A stretch of 64,000 bases of DNA from Ignelater luminosus. Taxonomy: Eukaryota > Arthropoda > Insecta > Coleoptera > Elateridae. Position 1 is the stretch's first letter. The number at the start of each line of letters is the position of its first letter. This document shows, one piece after another, positions 36,490-46,240 of this stretch. The notes under the pieces were generated by a model that saw nothing but the letters and a program-made list of their open reading frames with translations, did no database searches and was not told where the DNA came from. The stretch lies in assembly GCA_011009095.1 (NCBI GenBank), contig VTPC01091267.1:18469-82468 (forward strand), in the 5' to 3' direction. The position numbers and the translations under genes are program-made.

Positions 36490-37647
36490 CAAACAACAAC
36501 TAGTGGCAGCTCTAGATGCGTTGTGGATGATTATTTGTTTGGAAGTTAAAATTTAATCCAAAGCAACTTTCTCGTTTTTATCTAATAAATACGTTTTATT
36601 ACGTTTTTTAAAGTATTCACCACACCATCACTATACATAGCTTAATTTAACAACACTAATTTCCACGTTTCTTCAGACAATGCTCGTACTTCCTCTTCAA
36701 ATTCCACCAACGCATCATCGTTGGGGAATTAGAATCGACCCTTTCGTAACTTTTCCTTTATTTTAGGGAATAAAAAGAAATCGCAAGGCGCCGAGTCCGG
36801 ACTATGTAGTTGGTAGCTGACCGTGGAAATCAAATTATCCCTCCAAAAATCAGATGTTCTACCGGCTGTATGTGCAGCAGCATTGTCGTTAAATTCGGGC
36901 AATCTCGTCCTTGATCGTTTTTCTTCGATTGCCCGAAAGACTTGTGGTAGGCAGATGGTAACATACATACCACTCAACGATAGCAGTCCTTTGGGTCTCA
37001 AGAAGTACTGATGCTATATATTCACTTTTTGCACAAAAAAACTGGCGATTATTTTCATTCCAATGTTTGTCGATCTTCTTACTTTTGTTGGTCTTTCTTC
37101 ACATTCGAACAGTCACACTCGCAATTACCTTTTGAATTCTGGATCAAACTGGTACATCCAGTAACATCTTCGGTAACAATATCAAATATGTGCTTAAAAT
37201 TGCAATTATCAAATTTCCTAAGCATGTAGCTTTTCTGTTCTCGAGTAAGAGAAGGGACACACGTTTCTTAACACAAAGGTGTTCGTTTAGAATGGTTTCT
37301 ACCGCTGTCGATCCAATGCCGGTAATATTCTGAATTGTTCGTTAAGTTAAACGACGACTATCTCTTATTAGATTTTCAACGGCATTAACATTTTCTGGAG
37401 TGACTGCAGTGTTAGCTCATCCGCTTCTTTCTTCGTCTGTCACCGTTGTACGTCCTCGTTTAAATTCATTGTACCACCGATAGACTGTTGCCCGAGAAAG
37501 ATTCTTTATACCAAAAACATCATTTAATTTTCACACACTCATTCACATTCAACCCGTTTGAAATCATCGCACGAAAGTGCTCACGCGTCAACTATATTGT
37601 AGCATTTAATTTGAAATGCTATAAAAAACAACAACTTGAAACAATCT
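36490..37647 (-). pseudogene. Badly decayed mariner transposase, second lineage
   Basis: Blocks in order on the minus strand, over changing frames: EHFRAMI; NLSRATVYRWYNEFKRGRTT (about 37500-37440); TDEERSG then a stop; TPENVNAVENLIRDSRRLT; GIGSTAVETILNEHL; ASFFVQK; and then the long frame 37001-36729 with MYVTICLPQVFRAIEEKRSR, FNDNAAAHTAGR and SPDSAPCDFFLFPKIKEKLR. The two catalytic Asp visible there are 34 residues apart, as in mariners. The first catalytic region is reduced to a WMYQFDPEFKR-like stretch near 37140. Its 5' end is cut by, or abuts, the intact mariner at 37649. It is clearly older than that element. Confidence 0.85.
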
Positions 37648-37648
37648 A

Positions 37649-38942
37649 CGAGGGCGGTTCAATAAGTACCCGTGTTAGAAATGAAGACACAATTTTTTTC
37701 AAAAATTTTTTTTTTATTTTTTAACATAGTCTCCTTTTAGAAATATACACTTCTCCCAACGTTCCTGCCGTTTTTTTAACTCCTCCAAAAAATAGGATTT
37801 GTCGAACTCTCCAAAATACGCCTCTATCTCGGCGATGACTTCCTCGTTTGAGCTAAATTTTTTTCCCGCGAGCCATTTCTTCATGTTAGGAAACAAGAAA
37901 AAGTCGCAGGGAACAAGATCGGATGAATACGGGGGGTGCGGCAGCAATTCGTAACGCAATTCATGCAGTTTGGCGGCGACAACTCCGGATGAATGTGCTG
38001 GTGCGTTATCGTGGTGAAACAGCACCTTCTTTTTCGCCAAATGCGGCCGTGTCTCCTTCAATTTTTTGTCGAAGCTGTCTAATAACTCACTGTAGTATTG
38101 TCCAGTGATCGTTCTTCCTTTTTCTAAAAAATCCATGAGGATGACGTTGTTCGCATCCCAAAAAATCGTCGCCATGACCTTTCCGGCCGATGGAAACATC
38201 TTCGCCTTCTTTGGAGCAGATTCACCGGGAGAAATCCATTGTTTTGATTGTTGCTTAGTTTCTGGTGTGTAATGATGAATCCAGGTTTCATCAACGGTGA
38301 CAACTCGACGCAAAAACTCCTTCGGATTTCGCTTAAATTGCTCCAAACACTGCTTCGAAGTTAACAGCCGCATCCGCTTGTTGTCCACCGTTAGCAATCG
38401 CGGCACCCATCGCGCCGACAATTTTTTCATCGCCAACTTATCATGTAAAATATTAATTGCCGTTCCGGTCGACACACCTACGGCCTCTGATACTTCACGC
38501 ACTTTCGTTCGTCGATCAGCGAGAATCATGTCGTGGACTTTTTGAATGATTTCCTCGGTAACCACGTCTGCCGGGCGTCCTGGTCGCTCCTCATCAAAAA
38601 CGGATGTTCGCCCACGTTTAAATTCGTTGAACCAATATCTAACTGTGGTCATAGATGGCGAAGTGTCCCCATAAACAGCATCGAACATTGCTTTTATCTC
38701 CTCGCATTTTTTCCCATCCAAAAACAGAAAGCGAATTACCGAACGATACTGCTCTTTTTCCATCTTAGCTAAAATCACGAAACACGTCTTACTCAAATGG
38801 CTGTCAAATCCAAACTAACCTATCAATCAGTCTGCAATTTGTTATACCGTCGTTTGATAGATGGCAGCACACGATGATAACACCAACTTCCCTCAGGAAC
38901 GCCGTCTGTCGTCAAACACAGGTACTTACTGAACCGCCCTCG
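37649..38942 (-). mobile_element. Intact-looking mariner, 1294 bp
   Basis: The ends are CGAGGGCGGTTCAATAAGTA (37649) and, on the minus strand, CGAGGGCGGTTCAGTAAGTA (38942), with TA on both sides (37647-37648 and 38943-38944). The two TIRs differ at a few positions in about 30. It encodes an uninterrupted transposase and is the only mariner here without a disabling lesion in its gene. Confidence 0.95.
37714..38796 (-). CDS. Mariner transposase, full-length, DD34D
   Basis: This is a 360-codon uninterrupted frame; the internal start MEKEQYRSVIRFLFLDGKK (38763) gives 349 residues, close to the usual mariner length of about 345-350, and is probably the real start. The N-terminal half has two HTH motifs (about residues 15-70 and 85-125: TTVRYWFNEFKRGRTS, VSEAVGVSTGTAINILHDKL), then the linker KKLSARWVPRLLT. 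The catalytic domain has VTVDETWIHHYTPETK, FHHDNAPAH and YSSDLVPCDFFLFPNMK, with 34 residues between the last two Asp, and the C-terminal WEKCIFLKGDYVKK. It cuts and pastes its own element at TA dinucleotides. The family usually has YSPDLAPSD; the SSDLVPCD variants are unusual, but the Asp is kept. Activity is not shown by sequence alone. Confidence 0.95.
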   Translation of the reverse strand: MSKTCFVILAKMEKEQYRSVIRFLFLDGKKCEEIKAMFDAVYGDTSPSMTTVRYWFNEFKRGRTSVFDEERPGRPADVVTEEIIQKVHDMILADRRTKVREVSEAVGVSTGTAINILHDKLAMKKLSARWVPRLLTVDNKRMRLLTSKQCLEQFKRNPKEFLRRVVTVDETWIHHYTPETKQQSKQWISPGESAPKKAKMFPSAGKVMATIFWDANNVILMDFLEKGRTITGQYYSELLDSFDKKLKETRPHLAKKKVLFHHDNAPAHSSGVVAAKLHELRYELLPHPPYSSDLVPCDFFLFPNMKKWLAGKKFSSNEEVIAEIEAYFGEFDKSYFLEELKKRQERWEKCIFLKGDYVKK

Positions 38943-38944
38943 TA

Positions 38945-41900
38945 TTTAAGCTATGAAATCCAATAAAAATAAATTATTTAACGATATGTGGATTATTTAA
39001 GAAAAACTCAAAAACAGTTACAAAAATATAAAGAAATTTCAAGTGAGTGGTAGACAATAATGAAGTTGTAGATTTTCGCACCGTAGAACAATAAAAATTA
39101 ATAAATAGCTTTGTCTCATGCAGTATAGATAAATAGTTGTCATTCTAAAATTACTTTTACACTTCGTGTAATGGTCAATAAATTTAAACTATGAGAATCA
39201 GAGGTTTTGATACACGTTGCATGTGTTTTTGAATGAAACTAGGTAAAGTCTGTAAAGATTTACCAAGTTATCACTTCTACTCGTCATTCTGGGGTTACAG
39301 AAAAGAAATGGCATGTAACATTTGGTCTTTTGTTAGATTTAATAAATAGTTTTTGACTAAGTAGCACAATTGATTACTAATAAAAGTCGGCAAGCAGACA
39401 AGTACTCTAATAATTTTTCATAGGCGTTATTTTAAAATTAATCCATCATTAAATATGTTTACAAAATACAAGTTAATCACAAAATATTATAAAAACTTAC
39501 TTCTTAACAAAACATTGAACAGATTCTCTTTGCTTGTTGTGCAAATAATGCTCTTAAAAGTTATTAATTTACATCCTAAATTATTAGGTCGCTTTTTCTT
39601 TATATTATTGGTGTCTAAAGCGAATGAAAGGAAAAAACGAGTTAGAATTTTGAATCTAGCGTCAAGCGATTGAAAAAGTGATAAAACAAACTACGATCAG
39701 TGCGTGACCTAAAATAAATTTCTTATATTTCACAAAAGCTGTTTGATCAAAGCTGACCCTAGTCAAAGCTGTTTGCAATTTTGTGAATGAAGTTGTCTTC
39801 TCGCTTTCCATGGCAAACATTTCTGTAATAAAATATGCAAAGTAGCACGTAGATGGGCTCAACACAAATATTTTCCGGTATCACTTTTTGAATATTAGCT
39901 TTTTATTTAAATGTAAATTATGATGCAACAATAACTTGGTATACATGAAAGCTTTTTGATATTACTTTTTTGTTGTTTTACTCTGAGATTTTTTTTCTTC
40001 GATATTTCATTTTTTTGAAAAGCTTGTAAGGTAGGCAGAAACTAATACGTATGTATTCCGATATCCTATATGTACATATTATAAATAGCAGCATAAACAG
40101 AAAATAAAAGCTCAAAATTGAATTTAAAATGCGGAAGAAGGGCTTAGTAAATTAATATGGACTTGGAAGGAGGATTGGGAAACATATTCCTCCCCGAGCA
40201 AGAATTTTAATTTGTGCTCGCCAACATTTTTACTGGCAAAATTACGGTCAATTCTTTTGTGACAAACCCAACAAAATTTAATTTACGGTCCATGCAACGG
40301 ATGCGTTTTATTTCGCATTTTTGCGTCAGAATATGTTAATAAAACACAGCTAATATGCATACGGCCAGCTGCCATTCCAAATCCATTTTCGAAAATGGCT
40401 GTGGTGTCCGTTTAAAGCGACGTTACATCAACATGTATAAATTTGTAACGATGTGTTAACCTGCCTATTATAAAAAAATTACTAAACTCTAGACTTTAGT
40501 GATAATTTAGATACAATTGCATTCATTTCTAGTTCAGCTACAATTTAACTCGTATTTGTCGAGGGAAACAACTGTAAAAGTACACAAAATGAAATATCCT
40601 GCATTTTGAACTTTTTTATTTCCTGATGTTTAGTTTTCCACATGACTGGAAAAACCTTTTTTGGTGATCATACACAAACACAATAATGTTAAATTCAAAA
40701 AGCAGCTGGGTAAAATAAATGAAAATTAAAAGATAAAATGAAACAGTACAAGCTAGATAAAGTTAAAAGGAAATGTGTGTTGTATTATTAAAAAGTTTTG
40801 GTTGTAACTTTTTATGTACTTAAGAGATAAAAGGTAAGAGATCGATGTCTGAAAACTGGTATTGTGAATAACCCTTTAAATAAAGAGGAGAACTTGTAAG
40901 ATGCGCTAAGAGATATGTGTTGAAGGACAGGAAAGTTTTGTTAGGGTAATACTCTCAGAGAAATGTAAATGTCAGATAATAATACACCTAATATTAGCAC
41001 AGTTAATGGAACTTTCTGCAGTTTGTACTAAATTAAATGCAAATCAGTGAAAACGCACCTTTACACAAAAGTTAGTTATACTCGCAGATTTTAATCTTGA
41101 ACCCGAAACACATTTTAGCAGAAAAATAAACCCAAACTTCACAGTGAAGAGGAAAAGAGGTGTTAAAAATATAAAAAGCAAAGTCAAAAGATTTTAAAAC
41201 TAAATACAAATACTGAAATGTAAAATGGAAAGTTAAGAAGAACTTTGAAAGCGAGAACCGTGGCTGAAATAATTATTATTTACCACTCGATTATTTACAC
41301 ATGAAACACCTTTTCATATTCAGGAAATATGCAAATGACGGCTTTAGGGTTTTTGCTAAAATCGCTTAATTAGACCCACATTTTCTACCATCTTCGAATC
41401 GTACATTCACTTGCCAGCTTTTTACTGGCTTGTGGGTTAGAATATTTAAAAGATAATAACAGTTGTTAGGTTACATTAATAAACAAAAACCAACAATAGG
41501 CTTGAAGGGATTTGTGAGATGATTTATTATTCGCACCATTATCATAAGTAAAAACTTTTTTCATAATAGAAGGATTCGCAAGAAGGAAGTATTGAAAAGT
41601 TCATTATCATATCTGAAAGCGTTGAACTTTGAACTTGATAATTGCTTTAACCTTTGGCAATACAAAATTATATTTAGAAATTCATATTTCTCCAGCACTA
41701 AGTTTAAGCTTTATTGTGGTTGCGATCGCGTGCTGTTTACAAATACACTAATTTACAAAAGCGTCGTGTGAAGACATTGTTACAGCTTTTTAAAGTGCGA
41801 TATTAGAACCTTTTAAAAATTTAATATCTCACACATTCTACAAAAGTTTATACACGTTTGTTCAGTTGCTATGCTCTTAGAGAAAAATTATAATAAATGT

Positions 41901-42528
41901 AAAGGAACGATGGATGTAATGTAACGTCTACATATTATTTCTTGTAAATTTATATTTAATGCTTATGTTAGCAGTAGGCGTCGAGATTTCTGCGTTTCTG
42001 TTGTGATTTGTAAAGTGAAAATATGATTTTCTATACTTGAAACTTCCACCATTGTAATGCTATTTCCAGAAAAGTAGATTCAATAAATTTTCTCAGATTT
42101 TATCTCGGGATGTTTCCTTCAAAACAAGAATACTTTTCTGATATTAACGTAAACATTAACTTTAGGACCTACTGAAGACGAGTGCGTCTTATTTTTGTTT
42201 TAGGTTTAATAACAAAATTATGCAAGAATTAGTATTTATGTAAAGTTTTAAATTTATTAATTTTAATAATTTGTTCTCACATTTTCACAAATTTACTCCT
42301 GTCACATAATTACAGTACATTAACTTCTTAATTTTTTTTCTTGACTTGAAGCTAAACGTTACCATCCAAAAATAATATGGACGGAATTTCAAATATAATA
42401 CCTATTTGTGTTTTGTTCATGCATTTTATTCATTTTTCTTGTATAATTACAATTATGCCACAGAGAAGTAACTGTGTAATGTTAAACATTTTAGTTTAGG
42501 TGTTGGGTTTAATTAAAATATTGAATGT
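38945..42528. other. No gene seen; possible conserved non-coding blocks
   Basis: No exon is recognised. About 40140-40440 and about 41270-41460 look more complex than the AT-rich background. The first holds a perfect 16-bp palindrome, CCATTTTCGAAAATGG (40383-40398). The second contains ATGCAAAT-like and CTTAATTAGA homeodomain-like words. Both could be regulatory DNA; nothing else supports this. Confidence 0.3.
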
Positions 42529-42529
42529 A

Positions 42530-43406
42530 CAAGGGTCGTTTGAAAAGTCCGTGCAAAAATAAAAACTACTTAATTGTTTGGGGTAAACCTTTTTTATTTT
42601 TCAACATAGTCTCCTTTTAGGCTTATACACTTCGTCCAACGCTGCTCTAGTTTGTTGATCCCTTCTGAATAACAGAATTTGTCCAAGTCTGAAAAATAGC
42701 CATTCGTTTCTGCAATCACCTCCTCGTTTGAATAAAATCTTTTTCCTGCCAGATATTTCTTCAAATTGGGGAACAAATAGTAGTCCGAGGGAGCCAAGTC
42801 TGGAGAATAGGGGGGATGTGAAACGAGTTGGAACCCTATTTCCATTAATTTTGCGACCGCAACTGCTGAGGCGTGAGCTGGTGCGTTGTCGTGATGGAAA
42901 AGGACTTTTTTGTGGGCCAATCGTGGGCGTTTTTCTTGCAACTCGGTTTTTAAACGGTCCAATAACGATGAATGATATGCACCTGTAATAGTTTTAACCT
43001 TTTCCAAATAGTCGATGAGGATTATTCCTTGCCAACAGGGTGTCCAGAACGTTCAGCGTCACTTGTGACCATATGGCCGCTCAGAAAATTTTGAAACCAA
43101 TTATAAACTGTTCTAATCGAAAGTGCAGAGTCACCATAATGTTTATCAAGCTTTTTTTTAGTCTCCTGAGGCGTTTTGCCTTTCATAAAGTGATGTTTAA
43201 TCAACACACGAAATTCTTTTTCGTCCATTTTTTGAAAATCACTCGACTTCCTCGATTCAAACGAATGCCAAACACAAAGAAGTAGACCGATCTGGCTGAA
43301 ACTTGGTGTGTGTTCTTCCAAGAGATGCTACTAACTAAACATAATCTCGATATGCGCCAGTAGTGTCATCTCTCTGACTTTGCATGGACTTTTCAAACGA
43401 CCCTCG
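42530..43406 (-). mobile_element. Internally deleted mariner, third lineage, 877 bp
   Basis: The ends are CAAGGGTCGTTTGAAAAGTC (42530) and, on the minus strand, CGAGGGTCGTTTGAAAAGTC (43406), with TA on both sides (42528-42529, 43407-43408). The length is about 410 bp below a full mariner, matching a deletion in the transposase middle. Non-autonomous. Confidence 0.93.
42594..43228 (-). pseudogene. Mariner transposase lacking its middle third
   Basis: The start is MDEKEFRVLIKHHFMKGKTP (43228), with an HTH region up to DAERSGHPV. The sequence then jumps at about 43034-43024 directly to ..GIILIDYLEKVKTITGAYH in another frame, so the second HTH, the WVPR linker and the first catalytic Asp (DETW region) are gone. 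The C-terminal part (43007-42594) is open and keeps HHDNAPAH, YSPDLAPSDYYLFPNLKKYL and the ending KGDYVEK. The flanks at the junction show no long repeat. Confidence 0.93.
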
Positions 43407-43604
43407 TATACAACTTTTCTGGATGTTTTTGCATTTTAATCTAAATGCATTAGACCCAGTTTAATTATATACGATGTGAGTAAACGTCTTTCTAATAAAA
43501 TAACGGCCTTATTTGGAGATAGATGGCAAATATCAAATTCTTGCAAAACTCAAAAAAACTCTTACCATAACTTAGTTTTTTCCTCTTACTGCTTTTATCT
43601 CTTT

Positions 43605-43755
43605 AGATGGCTTTTATTTTATTTAATAAATAAGCCTTGGACGTTTTAGGTTTTGCCTCGCACCAGTCCCACCCCGTACGCGTAACTGTTGGAGGGAGCT
43701 GATTCTTGAATTCCAACCTAAAACATCCTAGCTCATTTAATAAATATTGCAAGTT
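43605..43755. repeat. Short inverted repeat, possible ~150-bp MITE
   Basis: GGACGTTTTAGGTT (about 43636) and AACCTAAAACATCC (about 43719) are inverses, and ATTTAATAAAT words flank both. The interior is GC-rich (CACCAGTCCCACCCCGTACG). It may be a very small MITE. Confidence 0.4.
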
Positions 43756-44620
43756 AAAGAAGCAGATAAGTAGCTGATTATCGAAAAATTATTTTATATT
43801 TATATAATAATATTAAAATTCATTCGCATTCCAAAAATAACCTACAATGTTGACAACGAATAAAAAGCATGCAATTATGAGAATTATAATTGCTACTTGT
43901 AAAAGAAATGTTTTTTTCTATCTATTATTTGGCTTTTACATTTCTGCTTAAGCTATTTTGTGTGATTTAGGTATATCGAATTGTACTAACTTGAAAATTT
44001 ATTCTAACTTTACACTATCCGATAAATTGCACAAGACGCTTAAGAAAATATTGTTTTCTAACACCGTATTCGAAAATAGCCTTTTCTTTATTCATTTTGC
44101 TATAGAAACTAGATTTTACTTGACTAGTCAGCAAAGTACTTTACCTTACTAGTCAGGTAAAGTATTTTCCTGACTCGAAAAAAATAAGTACAAACTTCAA
44201 GAAAACATTAATGTATTCTTCTTCTGGAGGTGTACATGAAAACTCTTCACTATCACTTTCACTAATTTTTAAGAAATACAAAACCAAAATTGCGAATAAT
44301 TACACAACTACGCAAAACCAACGGAAACAGGTCCGAGCGTGTATTTTATTTATGTTTACAATCTTGTTTTTGGCACCTTGGATACGTATATAGCTATACA
44401 TACAGACAACATGATTTTTGCAAAAAAAAAATTAGAACGGTTAATAATTATTTGTAATTTCTGCTTTTGTATTGTTTCAAGCTTTTTACATTAAATATAT
44501 GTAAATGCAAAAAGCGTCCACCACTATAAATACTGTCCAACTATATTTACACATTATTATGAAATGCATTTTATTATTAATTTTTAATACAAATTTAAAG
44601 TGCTGCCAGGCAAATACTGA
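43756..44620. other. No gene seen; small hairpin at 44137-44164
   Basis: AT-rich. TACTTTACCT (44137-44146) and AGGTAAAGTA (44155-44164) form a 10-bp stem with an 8-base loop, and ACTAGTCAG is repeated on either side. The 60-codon frames here are not convincing. Confidence 0.35.
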
Positions 44621-44625
44621 AATTT

Positions 44626-44704
44626 GGCAGTTTCAACAAATAAAGAATTTGGTTGTTTGGTTGATTTCTAATCAAGAGATCCGTGTTCGACTCCTGCTGC
44701 CGAC
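44626..44704 (+). pseudogene. tRNA-Arg(UCU)-like pseudogene
   Basis: GGCAG at the start and CTGCC at the end can pair. An anticodon-like hairpin GTTGATTTCTAATCAAG presents TCT in the loop TTTCTAA, and a T-arm-like GTGTTCGACTCC follows. The D-arm is poor and the T-stem does not pair well, so it is a tRNA pseudogene or SINE head and not a working tRNA. Confidence 0.4.
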
Positions 44705-44834
44705 TACTAATTTTTTTCTATTTCTTTTTAGTTTTTATTTGACGTCTCCTTTTTGTACTAATTAACTAGAATAATCTTCCTTATAAAAAAAACTTAATAT
44801 AAAAATTAAAGAAAAATCTAAAGGCATCACAAGG

Positions 44835-44900
44835 TGTCCGACAGCGGGGATCGAACGCACGACCTCTAGATTAGAAGTCAGACAGTATATCCACATGACC
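44835..44900 (-). pseudogene. tRNA-Arg(UCU)-like pseudogene, inverted
   Basis: On the minus strand: GTCTGACTTCTAATCTAGAG (anticodon TCT), then GTCGTGCGTTCGATCCCCGC (T-arm, four of five stem pairs) and TGTCGGACACC. The anticodon stem has two mismatches. It opposes the unit at 44626-44704, with 130 bp between. Confidence 0.5.
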
Positions 44901-44977
44901 ATATTATTAGATACTTAAAATTTGCCGATTATGGTATATTTAAAGTACAGAACCTTACATTTAAAAATTAATAATAA

Positions 44978-45456
44978 ATAGTATATTATTCAACGAGCAC
45001 ATAATGTAGGCTATTATTCAAGAGGATGAAGTTTACACACGAGCCGAAGGCTCGTGTGTAAATTATCCGAGTGAATAATGCCCATTATGTGCGAGTCGAA
45101 TACGATGCTTTATCTACAATTCTAACACTTCTGAGGAAGATCTGGACGTAGACTCCCCTAAAGGAGGCGATGTTCAAATTCTTGAATATGTAGAAGTCAA
45201 TGAAAGTAAACAATCTTCACAAAGAGAATTTTAGACCTGGAAGACAAGGATCCTCTGAAGACGATGTCCAAATTTTTTTTCTAACAATAAATAGTTTCAG
45301 ATTATAACAATTTCTATTTTGATTATATCTATAAATAGGGAACCAACAAAACACCGCCAGTGAATAAAATCCATATAATTCACTAGTGTTTTATGAATAT
45401 GTTATATCCCTATGCTTACGCGTATAATGACTATATTATTGAAGAGTCGTAGATAA
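44978..45456 (+). repeat. Repeat family A, copy 2 (uninterrupted)
   Basis: This matches copy 1 (7621-10240) along its length without the two insertions. It has a perfect 14-bp hairpin, TTTACACACGAGCC (45032-45045), loop GAA, then the inverse (45049-45062), inside a longer imperfect palindrome: CGAGCACATAATG left, CATTATGTGCGAG right. A second hairpin lies at about 45347-45393. Class unknown. Confidence 0.8.
45091..45234 (+). pseudogene. Conserved 47-codon acidic frame in repeat A
   Basis: An open frame without its own start reads ..SNTSEEDLDVDSPKGGD.. and ends SKQSSQREF before TAG. Copy 1 keeps the same frame and stop (9298-9441) with SEEDLKVDSPEGGD. Most differences are single substitutions and none breaks the frame. 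This suggests the end of a former transposon protein with an acidic tail. Not recognised. Confidence 0.4.
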
Positions 45457-45869
45457 ATGTAATTTATTAAGAATATACAGTGTGTCCAAGGTAAGGATGC
45501 ACAGCATGGGGATCTTGGAAACGGTAAGAGATACAGCATCGGTTAAATGGGATGAAAGTTGGCTATTTATAGGACCTTTTTGTTGGCGTTTGCAGAATCT
45601 GGATATCTTGGATAGTTTCAGAAATATTTAAATAAAAGTAGATTTCTTGATTTTCGTTATTATTTTTTCTTTCCTTTTTTTTTTGAAGAGATATCGAAAA
45701 ACTGAAACCACTTTTCCATTACCACTTAAAAATACGCTAACAAAATTCCTGTACAACGTTTCGGTTTCGAGTAAGCATCATCAACCTCATTTTTTTAAAT
45801 AGGCAGAAAAACAATTTAAATTTGTTTTAGATAGCTCTTGTTGTCATGATTCTAATGATGTAAACATGA
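45457..45869. other. No gene seen
   Basis: AT-rich sequence between repeat A and the mariner relic. A fragment TATACAGTGTGTCCAAGGTA (about 45475) resembles a transposon end but has no partner. Confidence 0.35.
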
Positions 45870-46240
45870 TGGGGTTATTTTGTTGTGTTCCAATCAGCGT
45901 TCACAGTTCTTCGATCGTCTAAAGCAATGGTTGTCACATGTCCAGAAATACGGAAGAAACAGGCGATCATTTAGTTTACAACACTGCGTGAACGAACAAC
46001 TTTTGCGGATTTCGATTCATCTCGAAAATCCAAACAGTGGACTGTTGTTTAATTTCCGGTTCGTATGAGTAGATCCAACTTTCCTCACCAGTAACAATGT
46101 CGTACACTAAGTTTGAATGATCTGGGTTGAATTTCTTTGGTATTTCTTTGCATCAACTTACACTTTTAAATGATCGTGTAAAGTCGTGTGTATTGCTTTC
46201 ACGTTAATGCCTAAGGTGACTATACTATGTAAGGCAGTGT
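45870..46240 (-). pseudogene. Mariner transposase fragment (first catalytic region)
   Basis: On the minus strand: NPDHSNLVYDIVTGEESWIY, then SYEPEIKQQSTVW, then degraded sequence with stops. The pattern D-E-S-W-I-Y-x-Y-D-P-E-x-K-x-Q-S is a mariner catalytic region; here the catalytic Asp reads Glu (GEES). It resembles the lineage at 36490 (WMYQFDPE..) more than the other three mariners. No TIR was found. Confidence 0.7.

Noticed and set aside
44978..45456. Idea that the nested palindromes are an integrated parvovirus-type terminal hairpin
   Set aside because: No capsid or NS1-like coding sequence is present in or next to either copy, and the unit is dispersed as a short repeat.
45880..46068. 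62-codon plus-strand frame
   Set aside because: It is antisense to the mariner catalytic-region relic on the minus strand.
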